Shown: positions 1 through 6,177 of the stretch, piece by piece | Position numbering within the stretch: the stretch's first letter is position 1 | Layout: every line of letters begins with the position of its first letter | Assembly: GCA_030631385.1 (NCBI GenBank) | Contig: DAOVLG010000102.1 | Coordinates: 1 to 6,611, forward strand | Origin: Candidatus Coatesiibacteriota bacterium | GTDB lineage: Bacteria > RBG-13-66-14 | Direction of reading: 5' to 3' | Length of the DNA stretch: 6,611 nucleotides | Notes under the pieces: generated by a model | What the model saw: the letters and a program-made list of their open reading frames with translations, nothing else | Database searches by the model: none | Told to the model about the DNA's origin: nothing | Translations under genes and position numbers: made by a program

Positions 1-247
1 GGTAGCGGAGCGCCATCCAGCCTGCGGCCGGTACGCCGAAGAGGAACAGGACAGCGCCGAGCACACCCACCAGCCAGGGCCAACCGGGGAGCAACAGGAA
101 AATGACGCAGGCGGCGGCGCTGGCAACCGTACCCGAGGCCAGGGGGAAGTAACCGGTGCCGCCGAAGCTGGCCACGACCAGGTAGGGAACCTCCCAGAAC
201 CGAATCGGGGGGACCTCGGGTATCGGAGTCCGTTTTAAAAAGACCAT
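1..247 (-). CDS. pgpA: Phosphatidylglycerophosphatase A (PgpA), N-terminal part, runs off left edge
   Basis: PgpA removes the phosphate from phosphatidylglycerophosphate to give phosphatidylglycerol at the inner membrane, the step directly after PgsA. I translated this open frame by hand: it starts with ATG at 247 and stays open for 82 codons to position 1. Residues 26-43 read ASFGGTGYFPLASGTVAS, matching the family's early signature (G-x-G-x-x-P-x-A-x-G-T-x-x-S). It is followed by hydrophobic stretches at about 43-55 and 58-75, as expected of this membrane enzyme. The later acidic catalytic motif (WDEF-type in E. coli PgpA) lies outside the window, so activity cannot be judged. The start is supported by an AAGGA ribosome binding site 6 nt upstream and by position: the pgsA stop codon ends 2 nt before it. 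Having pgsA as the previous gene strengthens the call. The family assignment comes from motif memory plus context. Confidence 0.82.
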   Translation of the reverse strand, partial: MVFLKRTPIPEVPPIRFWEVPYLVVASFGGTGYFPLASGTVASAAACVIFLLLPGWPWLVGVLGAVLFLFGVPAAGWMALRY

Positions 248-249
248 CT

Positions 250-852
250 TCAGTCCTTCTCCTCCCCTCCAAGCCCACGCGAGAGCAACTCACGAGAGTT
301 ATACAGGTACTGGGCTCCCGAGAGGGTAGTTTGAGCCACCGATATTCCCAAAACCGCCAGGTAGAAGATCCGGCACCAGTGATCCAACAGCGCGCCCCAC
401 TCCAGCCCGAAGTAGGGGAAGCCGGAACGGGCCGTCAGATAGGCGAGCACGGTCAGGACGGCGATCATCTGGAGCAGGGTCTTGGCCTTGCCGAGCCTGG
501 ACACAGGGATGGTCGCACCTCGATGGGCGGCGTAAGCCCGCAGCGTCGTCACGATCAGCTCTCGCCAGATAACGATGAGCACGACCCACCAGGGCACGGC
601 ATCCACGACGATGAACGAAACGAGGGCGGTGATGACGAAGAGTTTGTCGGCGAAGGGATCGGCGAATTCGCCGAAAGCCGAACGAGTGCCGGTTTTCCGT
701 GCAATGCGGCCGTCAATGAGATCGGTAATGGCGGCCAGGGTGAGGATTAGGAGCGCCGCCAGGTAGGTGAAGAAATGCCCGACGAGCACCGCCGCCACGA
801 ATAGCGGCGTCAGCGCGATGCGCAGGAGGGTGAGCTTGTTGGGCAGCGTCAT
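250..852 (-). CDS. pgsA: CDP-diacylglycerol-glycerol-3-phosphate 3-phosphatidyltransferase (PgsA)
   Basis: PgsA joins CDP-diacylglycerol and glycerol-3-phosphate to make phosphatidylglycerophosphate and CMP, the committed step to phosphatidylglycerol and cardiolipin, in the inner membrane. The 200-residue protein has the full CDP-alcohol phosphatidyltransferase signature D-x2-D-G-x2-A-R-x8-G-x3-D-x3-D, with D44, D47, G48, A51, R52, G61, D65 and D69 all present. The N-terminus (MTLPNKLTLLRI) is typical of PgsA, as are the RE at about 97-98 and the LGKAKTLLQM stretch near 119-128. Several hydrophobic helices span the protein (about 14-42, 71-95, 126-142, 163-178). Length is normal (about 180-200 residues). 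The start ATG overlaps the rimO stop as ATGA, and a weak GGCGGAG lies immediately upstream, suggesting translational coupling. Other CDP-alcohol transferases, such as phosphatidylserine synthase, are possible but fit less well given the pgpA gene that follows. Confidence 0.95.
   Translation of the reverse strand: MTLPNKLTLLRIALTPLFVAAVLVGHFFTYLAALLILTLAAITDLIDGRIARKTGTRSAFGEFADPFADKLFVITALVSFIVVDAVPWWVVLIVIWRELIVTTLRAYAAHRGATIPVSRLGKAKTLLQMIAVLTVLAYLTARSGFPYFGLEWGALLDHWCRIFYLAVLGISVAQTTLSGAQYLYNSRELLSRGLGGEEKD
254..258 (-). promoter_or_regulatory. Ribosome binding site of pgpA
   Basis: On the minus strand AAGGA lies 6 nt before the ATG at 247, inside the last codons of pgsA, with a further purine-rich GGAGGGGAGG just upstream (261-270). 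This is the best-spaced Shine-Dalgarno sequence in the window and fixes the pgpA start. Because it overlaps the end of pgsA, ribosomes finishing pgsA could reinitiate on pgpA. Confidence 0.55.
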
Positions 853-2231
853 CGCTCCGCCAGCGGTTCGGCGATTAAATCGTAGGGCAAGGCCCCGGTG
901 TAGCCAACCTGGCGGAATTCACCGGGCCGCCAGTCGTGCCCCTCCGGCAGCGTCACCTTGACCACGCCGTCGGCCTCGGGACAGAAACGGTAACTCCTCG
1001 CTATTGCACTCTTCTCGGAAACGGCGTCCACGAGAACGGTGTCTGCTGAGCCGACCAGGGCATCGTGCTTGGCGAGAGAGATCGCCTCCTGGAGACTGTG
1101 GAGCGCCTCGGCGCGCAACGCTTTAATATCTTGTGGGACTGGGTCACCAAGCTCTTCAGAGGCGCGGGTGCCCGGCTGGGCGGAGTAGGCGAAGATACCG
1201 AGGTGATCAAAGCCCACTTCCCCAACGAAGTCGGTGAGACGGTCGAAGGCGGCCTGATCCTCGGTGGGGAAGCCGACCAGGGCTGTTCCACGGAGCACGA
1301 GGTCCGGCACGATCTCCCTGGCTTTTACGATCGTGGCATAGAGCGTACCGGCGTCTCCGGTCCGGCCCATTGATCGCAAGACACTCATGTCGGCGTGCTG
1401 GAAGGGGAAATCCAGGTATGGAACGAGCTGTGGATAGTAGGCGAGGGCCTCCAGGAACTCGGTATCCACCCTGGCCGGGTTGGGGTAGAGCACCCTCACC
1501 CAGAGCCCCTCCCCGGGCAATTGGAGGGAGAGCTCGGCCAAAAGCTGCGGTAGAGAGGGCTCACCGTAAAGGTCGCGTCCGTAGGCCGTGGTTTCCTGGG
1601 CGATCAGGATCAGCTCCCGCACGCCGCCCTCGGCGAGGGAGACCGCCTCGGCGACCACGTTCTCCAGGGGACGGCTCCGCTGTGGACCGCGCAGGGCCGG
1701 GATCGCGCAGAAGGTGCACCCCAGATCGCAGCCCTCGGCGAGTTTGACGTAGGCGATGTGGGGGAGGGTGAGCGCCACCCGCTCTGGCAGGGGATCGGGG
1801 TTCCCGTCGTACACACCGCCCGGCGGAGGGAAATCAAGCAGAGCGCCGTTACCCGCTTGACAATCCTCCAGTTGGTCCACCAGCTCGCCGATATGGGCTA
1901 GCGCCCCGGTCCCGGCGACGAGGTCCGCCTCGGGGAAGCGCTCGCACAGCTTCCCTTTGAGCGCCTCGGCGGCGCAACCGAGTACGGCGAGTTTCGCCCC
2001 GTGATACCTTCCCTTCAGCTCCACCAGCCGTTCGATCTCGGTAAAACTCTCCTCCATCGCCTCGTCGAGGAACCCGCAGGTATTGATGAGATAAAGCTCG
2101 GCCTCGTCTCCGTTCGTCAGCTCGTACCCCCGACTCTCCAACTGGGCGAGCATGACCTCGGTGTCCACCAGCGCCTTGGCGCAGCCCAGTGAAACGACGT
2201 GGACCCTTTTCAGCCGTCTACCCACTCGCAC
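849..2231 (-). CDS. rimO: Ribosomal protein S12 methylthiotransferase RimO (radical SAM)
   Basis: RimO adds a methylthio group to the conserved aspartate of ribosomal protein S12 (Asp89 in E. coli), using two [4Fe-4S] clusters and S-adenosylmethionine, in the cytoplasm. The 460-residue protein shows the N-terminal UPF0004 domain with cluster ligands C17 (SLGCAKALVD), C52 (INTCGF) and C86 (LGCAAE). The radical-SAM motif is C168-x3-C172-x2-C175 (GCDLGCTFC), and a C-terminal TRAM-like domain covers about 385-460. RimO-type rather than MiaB-type features include CAIPALRG-x4-SRPLE after the radical-SAM cysteines, QETTAYGRDL (212-221) and PYLDFPFQHA. All catalytic cysteines are intact. The start is uncertain: the GTG at 2231 overlaps the upstream gene by 14 nt without a clear Shine-Dalgarno, and a second GTG two codons later (2225) is equally possible. 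The stop overlaps the pgsA start by 4 nt. Confidence 0.95.
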   Translation of the reverse strand: MRVGRRLKRVHVVSLGCAKALVDTEVMLAQLESRGYELTNGDEAELYLINTCGFLDEAMEESFTEIERLVELKGRYHGAKLAVLGCAAEALKGKLCERFPEADLVAGTGALAHIGELVDQLEDCQAGNGALLDFPPPGGVYDGNPDPLPERVALTLPHIAYVKLAEGCDLGCTFCAIPALRGPQRSRPLENVVAEAVSLAEGGVRELILIAQETTAYGRDLYGEPSLPQLLAELSLQLPGEGLWVRVLYPNPARVDTEFLEALAYYPQLVPYLDFPFQHADMSVLRSMGRTGDAGTLYATIVKAREIVPDLVLRGTALVGFPTEDQAAFDRLTDFVGEVGFDHLGIFAYSAQPGTRASEELGDPVPQDIKALRAEALHSLQEAISLAKHDALVGSADTVLVDAVSEKSAIARSYRFCPEADGVVKVTLPEGHDWRPGEFRQVGYTGALPYDLIAEPLAER

Positions 2232-3588
2232 CGGCCGGGTGGATTAGAAGGAGGAAGGAACGCCGGTCCCGGGGGATGTTTGTCGGCATCCTCAGCGGTT
2301 CTCCTTCAGCCGGTTCGATCACCAGGTCCTTCTCGGTAAAGTATACGGCTTTTAGTTCACCCGATGAGAAGAAACTCACCGCAACTCGGTTGTAAGCGGC
2401 AAGCCCCCCGTCCTCCAGGAGCACCAGGCCGTTTCGGGCGCTTAAATTGGGGGTGAGATCGCAGAAGGCGACGGCCTCACCAGCCCTTTCTCCCAGGGTC
2501 TCCTCAACCCTCCTCCTCCGCTTCGCCGGCAGTCTTTCCAGGGAGAATATCTCCACCAGCCGCTCCCGCTCGGCGTGTTGGAGGGCGGGCATATCCTTGT
2601 CCGGATCAATGCCCCTGGCCAGGCGCTCCAGGGCCTGAAAATCGGTGAGAACGAGGCGGACGGTCCCGAACCAGCGCGGCCGCTCTTCCAACGCCGCGGC
2701 CTCCAAGTCCCACGGTTCGCCGAAGCCGGAGAGTGAAGCCAATTCGTGCTGATACTCGATCATCTCCCCCAGCGGAAACTCGACGGGAACATCGTTGATA
2801 CGGAACTCGTGGGGGCCGGTCAACTCCAGATAACGCGCCCAGGCGTAGACCGTGTTGACGATGGAGTTCCGCAGCTTTGGCCAGTATTCGGGAGCGGTTT
2901 TGATAACCCCTCTTTGGGCGGCCTGGGACAACATATGCAAAGCCAGGCGCAAAGCGCGCAACCGGGCTATCAGCTCACCCCAGACCACGGCGGTGTTCTT
3001 CTCGGCCAGCATGTCGGAGACACGCTCGGCGAAATACACCTGCCCACGATCGCTCAGGAGTTCCAGGCGCAGCTCACCCCTCTCCCCGGAGTAGGGGCCG
3101 CCCGGGGCGAAATCCTTCAACGCAAGCTCCTCCCGGTTCTCACCGTCGCGCTGGACCTCCCCGCCGGTGACGAGATGGACCTGGCCGCAGTCGGGGCAGG
3201 CCACCGGTGCGTCCTGCTTAACCCCGACCCCGAACTCCGCCTTGCAGCGGACGCAATGGATATGCGAAAGGTAGGTCTGGTCGAGGAAGATGAGGGGGAG
3301 ACCACACTCGATACAGGTGATCCAGGGTAGATCGCGCAGGGTGTTCTGCTCCGTCCTGCAGCGGGGGCAGGTGAAGCGGCGCGGCGGGACGAGTAAGTCC
3401 TTTAGAAACCCGATGAACCCGATGAGGAAGGCTATCAGACCTCCGGCGCCCAGGGGGATGCCGAAGAAGATACCCACGGCCCCACCCTGCAACACCAGGA
3501 TCAGCCCGGCGGCGGCTAAAAGCAGGCCGAGACCCGCGGTACGCAGGTTCCTTCTAAAACGCTCACGTCTGAGGTTCACCGTTTTCAT
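2218..3588 (-). CDS. Uncharacterised membrane protein with two tandem zinc-ribbon-like motifs
   Basis: I do not recognise this 456-residue protein. The N-terminus is very basic (eight Arg or Lys in residues 1-16) and is followed by two hydrophobic segments, about 17-34 and 37-62, forming a probable membrane hairpin with both ends in the cytoplasm. Next come two cysteine sets of matching design: C74-x2-C77-x14-C92-x2-C95 and C112-x2-C115-x15-C131-x2-C134, each suited to bind one zinc ion. The middle (about 185-260) looks helical. The last part (about 370-450) is rich in beta-like hydrophobic strands and weakly resembles a PH-like fold, which is inference only. No catalytic motif was found. The start ATG follows the lolA stop with no gap (TAGATG), and the 3' end overlaps rimO by 14 nt. 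Clean coding over 1.37 kb and tight packing show it is a real gene. The function is unknown; a zinc-stabilised membrane scaffold or adaptor is a guess. Confidence 0.88.
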   Translation of the reverse strand: MKTVNLRRERFRRNLRTAGLGLLLAAAGLILVLQGGAVGIFFGIPLGAGGLIAFLIGFIGFLKDLLVPPRRFTCPRCRTEQNTLRDLPWITCIECGLPLIFLDQTYLSHIHCVRCKAEFGVGVKQDAPVACPDCGQVHLVTGGEVQRDGENREELALKDFAPGGPYSGERGELRLELLSDRGQVYFAERVSDMLAEKNTAVVWGELIARLRALRLALHMLSQAAQRGVIKTAPEYWPKLRNSIVNTVYAWARYLELTGPHEFRINDVPVEFPLGEMIEYQHELASLSGFGEPWDLEAAALEERPRWFGTVRLVLTDFQALERLARGIDPDKDMPALQHAERERLVEIFSLERLPAKRRRRVEETLGERAGEAVAFCDLTPNLSARNGLVLLEDGGLAAYNRVAVSFFSSGELKAVYFTEKDLVIEPAEGEPLRMPTNIPRDRRSFLLLIHPAGASG

Positions 3589-4251
3589 CTAGTCCACTTC
3601 GACCACTTCGACCCCGGCGGGCGGGGTGAAATTGAAAAGGGACCGGTCAACCTCCATGTTCAAACCGATGTTGGACAAACGGTAGGAGATCGTGTTTCCC
3701 AGGTCGTCGGTCAGCTCGAACTCGGCCGGGAGCCAGGTTTTGCGGTCAATCCAGATGCGGCCGTTCGGGTATGCATTCCCGGCGGAGAGGGCGGTCATGC
3801 GCAGCACCACCGTCGCGCGACCGTCCACCTCCTCCTCGCCCACGAGTTCGTAGCTGTAATCCCTCTCAAAGTATCCAATCAGGTCCACCAGCATCTCCCG
3901 CTCCTCGTAGTCGTCCACCGAGGAGACGATGACCTGGTTGTTCATCGGGGTGTAGAGCCACACCGTCTCGCCGTTGCAGACCAGTGATTGCTCGAAGGGG
4001 CTGACGTAGTCTATGCGGAACATGTCCGGTAAGAGACTGGTCATCGTACCGCGCATGACGCGCCTCTGACCGAGCATGGCCGAGGCGGTGACCCGGCGAA
4101 CCTCGCAGGTGAAGGTCCGGGCGTCGGCGTAGGCCGCCTTGACCCTGGCGATGACCTCCTCGGTGGTTTGCTCCAGGGCGACGGCCACGGTGAACACCAG
4201 TAACACGATAAGTAGAACTAGGTTCCGCATCTTCCTCCCGGTCTCGCTCAT
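3589..4251 (-). CDS. lolA: LolA-like periplasmic outer-membrane lipoprotein carrier
   Basis: LolA takes mature lipoproteins from the inner-membrane LolCDE complex and carries them across the periplasm to the outer membrane. The 220-residue product starts with an apparent signal peptide (hydrophobic core about 11-25, cleavage plausible around VAVA-LEQ at 25-26). The rest has the family's open-barrel character: TEEVIARVKAAYADARTFTCEV near the N-terminus, then DMFRIDYVSPFEQSLVCNGETVWLY (about 76-100). Further on come a RIWIDRKTWLPAEFEL strand (165-180) and the typical ending RSLFNFTPPAGVEVVE (203-218). Its place 2 nt after ftsK mirrors the ftsK-lolA order of E. coli. An alternative start at codon 8 (ATG at 4230) has GGAGG 3 nt upstream and would give a more standard signal peptide, while the ATG at 4251 has no visible Shine-Dalgarno. 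The general 'outer membrane lipoprotein-sorting protein' label covers the residual doubt over exact LolA function. Confidence 0.88.
   Translation of the reverse strand: MSETGRKMRNLVLLIVLLVFTVAVALEQTTEEVIARVKAAYADARTFTCEVRRVTASAMLGQRRVMRGTMTSLLPDMFRIDYVSPFEQSLVCNGETVWLYTPMNNQVIVSSVDDYEEREMLVDLIGYFERDYSYELVGEEEVDGRATVVLRMTALSAGNAYPNGRIWIDRKTWLPAEFELTDDLGNTISYRLSNIGLNMEVDRSLFNFTPPAGVEVVEVD
4234..4238 (-). promoter_or_regulatory. Possible ribosome binding site for an internal lolA start
   Basis: On the minus strand GGAGG ends 3 nt before the in-frame ATG at 4230, codon 8 of the longer lolA reading. The spacing is shorter than ideal, yet it is the only Shine-Dalgarno-like sequence near this gene's 5' end. 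Initiation here would shorten the protein to 213 residues, beginning MRNLVLL, with a compact signal peptide. Confidence 0.35.
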
Positions 4252-4253
4252 GG

Positions 4254-6173
4254 CTACGCCGGTCCACGGGGAGTGGTTCCACCCCAGTAGTCCACGACGG
4301 CGGCCACATCTCGCTCGTCCACGAAACCCCCCTGGAGGCGCAGCGGTTCAGCCGCCCCCACGGGAAGGAACAACAGGTCCCCGCTGCCGCTTAGTTCGTC
4401 GGCGCCTTTTAGGTCCAGGATCACCCGGGAATCGGTCTTGGAGCGGACCTTGAAGGCGATCCGGCTGGGGAAGTTGGCCTTCATCACCCCGGTCACCACG
4501 TCCACGCTGGGGCGCTGGGTGGCCACGACGAGGTGGATACCGACGGCGCGGGACATCTGGGCCAACCGAGCCAGGGGCTGTTCCACCGCCTTACCCGTGG
4601 CGGCCATCAGCTCGGCCAGTTCGTCCACCACCACGGTAATGTATGGCATCGGCACCTCGCCGCGCTCCCCGGCCGTGGCGTTGAGGGTGGCGATGGAGCG
4701 GTTGCGGGTCCGGGAGAGTCTCTCGTAGCGCTGTTCCATTTCGTCCACCAACCGCCCGAGGACGGCGAGAACGGCGTAGGGATCACTAATCGGCGCCGTC
4801 AGGAGGTGGGGCAGACCGTCGTAGGGGATCAGCTCCACGCGGCCGGGGTCAATCAGCACCAAACGGAGGTGGCGAGGGCCGACCCGGCAGAGGAGGGAGA
4901 GCAGAAGCGCATTGAGGAAGACGCTCTTCCCCGAACCGGTGGTGCCGGCAATCAACAGGTGCGGCATCTCGGTCAAGTCGGCCACGACCACCCGCATGTC
5001 CTGGGTCAGGCCCACCGGGAAGGCGAGGGGGCTCTCGTGCTCCTGCCAGGTTGGTTCCTCTAAAAGCTCGCGCAGCCGGACCATCCGCCTCTTCGTAAGG
5101 GGAACTTCCAGGCATACCGTTCCTCGTTCGGGGTTGGGAGCGAAACGAACCTGTTGACACCCCAGGGCCAGCGCTATCTCCGGTTTGAGACGCTCCAGGG
5201 TGTTGATCCTCGTCCCCGGGGCTAGGCGCAGCTCGAAGCGCCCCAGGCTCGGCCCCTCGGCGTACTCCACGACGTTCGCCGCCACCCGGTGATGTTCCAG
5301 TAAATCGGTGAGAGCCCGTACCCTGGCGTGCCGCTTCTCGGGGTCGTCGGGCTGCTCCAGGGTCTCCAGAGGGCCGAGGATATCCAGCGGGGGAGGTTCC
5401 AGGACGGCACTCGTACCCGGTTGCTGCCATTCGGGCAACCGACCGCCAAGGCTCTCTTCAGCCTCCGGCCCCGGCGGAGGGGGTTGCGTTTTAACCGGCT
5501 CAGGTTCGGTGGTTTTCGGAGTGGGAGGTTCCGGTTCTCTAACCTTAACCTCCCCGGTCAAAGACGTGGCCGCCCTAACCTCCATCGGCCGTTCACCGCG
5601 GCGGCTCTTCATCCGGCGGTTAACCTTCTCGGCAACCCAGCGGCCCCCCTTGGCAATCCCCCAGCCGATCACCGACAGCCTGACGCCGGTGGCCAGGGTG
5701 AAACCGAGAACCAGACCCGCCAAACCCAGAACTATCGTGCCCAGGGAGCCGACGGCTCTCAAGGCCCCTTCGGCGATGCCGACGCCGATCCTACCGCCGT
5801 AGCCGTGCCAGGGGATTCCTGGCTCGCCGATGCCGGTCAAACAGAAGAGAACCGCGAGGGAGGTAACGAGGACGAGAAAGCCGAGGATTCTCCGGCCGAG
5901 TCTCTCCCAGGCGCCCCGGAGGAACTCTACCCCCACATAGACGACGGTCAGGGACAGAGCAAGGGCGAGGTAGCCGTAAAGCCACATCTGAGCCCTGCCC
6001 CAGGAGAGGCCGAGGTCGCCGACGAAGCCGGAGGCAACCTCATCGAGGTTATCGGGGGCGCCTTGACCCAGGTAGACCACCAGGCTCACGAAGGACAGGA
6101 GCCCGGCGACGAGCAGAAAGAGACCCGCCCCGGTCATCCGCTTCTTACCCTTCTTTTTTCTTCTCTTAGCCAT
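4254..6173 (-). CDS. ftsK: DNA translocase FtsK/SpoIIIE family, without a gamma domain
   Basis: FtsK-type proteins are septum-anchored hexameric ATPases that pump chromosomal DNA during division. The 639-residue product has a lysine-rich N-terminus and about four membrane helices (roughly 14-36, 63-82, 95-115, 141-165). A proline/glutamate-rich linker follows (about 205-275), then the alpha domain (about 280-375) and a RecA-like motor. Motor motifs are Walker A GTTGSGKS (410-417, K416), LVLIDPGRVEL (438-448), the Walker B strand VVVDELAEL (514-522), ATQRPSVDVVTG (551-562) and the RIAFKV-x3-TDSRVILD segment (571-587). Two oddities stand out. The usual DPK of the DPKxxEL motif is DPG here. The protein also ends about 25 residues after the motor, so the C-terminal winged-helix gamma domain that reads KOPS/SRS and contacts XerD is absent. 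The start ATG lies 4 nt after the uppP stop with no good Shine-Dalgarno. The stop is 2 nt before lolA. Confidence 0.93.
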   Translation of the reverse strand: MAKRRKKKGKKRMTGAGLFLLVAGLLSFVSLVVYLGQGAPDNLDEVASGFVGDLGLSWGRAQMWLYGYLALALSLTVVYVGVEFLRGAWERLGRRILGFLVLVTSLAVLFCLTGIGEPGIPWHGYGGRIGVGIAEGALRAVGSLGTIVLGLAGLVLGFTLATGVRLSVIGWGIAKGGRWVAEKVNRRMKSRRGERPMEVRAATSLTGEVKVREPEPPTPKTTEPEPVKTQPPPPGPEAEESLGGRLPEWQQPGTSAVLEPPPLDILGPLETLEQPDDPEKRHARVRALTDLLEHHRVAANVVEYAEGPSLGRFELRLAPGTRINTLERLKPEIALALGCQQVRFAPNPERGTVCLEVPLTKRRMVRLRELLEEPTWQEHESPLAFPVGLTQDMRVVVADLTEMPHLLIAGTTGSGKSVFLNALLLSLLCRVGPRHLRLVLIDPGRVELIPYDGLPHLLTAPISDPYAVLAVLGRLVDEMEQRYERLSRTRNRSIATLNATAGERGEVPMPYITVVVDELAELMAATGKAVEQPLARLAQMSRAVGIHLVVATQRPSVDVVTGVMKANFPSRIAFKVRSKTDSRVILDLKGADELSGSGDLLFLPVGAAEPLRLQGGFVDERDVAAVVDYWGGTTPRGPA

Positions 6174-6177
6174 TATT

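Noticed and set aside
331..750. A 139-codon plus-strand open frame opposite pgsA
   Set aside because: The opposite strand encodes the full CDP-alcohol phosphotransferase signature. The plus-strand product is a Gln/Gly/Asp-rich shadow.
849..2231. MiaB or another tRNA methylthiotransferase instead of RimO
   Set aside because: The CAIPALRG, QETTAYGRDL and PYLDFPFQHA stretches and the TRAM-like C-terminus match RimO. MiaB would be expected to show FCIVPYTRG-type residues after the radical-SAM cysteines.
2746..3330. A 194-codon plus-strand open frame opposite the zinc-ribbon gene
   Set aside because: It has no recognisable motif and is antisense to a gene with a clean frame, paired CxxC motifs and tight packing with its neighbours.
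3595..3612. A perfect 9-bp tandem repeat (cacttcgac twice)
   Set aside because: It encodes VEV-VEV at the end of LolA, and a GVEVV-type ending is common in this family. Two copies of 9 bp need no special explanation.
4254..4331. A sequencing frameshift as the cause of the short FtsK C-terminus
   Set aside because: The sequence after the stop is lolA coding from its first residues, starting 2 nt later, and no gamma-domain residues appear in any frame between motor and lolA. A deletion in an ancestor is more likely than a base-call error.
6153..6159. A slippery heptamer A-AAA-AAG in the ftsK frame at codons 5-7, as used for -1 frameshifting in dnaX
   Set aside because: A -1 slip here would reach a stop after two further codons (GAA GGG TAA), giving a useless peptide. 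The A-run is explained by the lysine-rich FtsK N-terminus.
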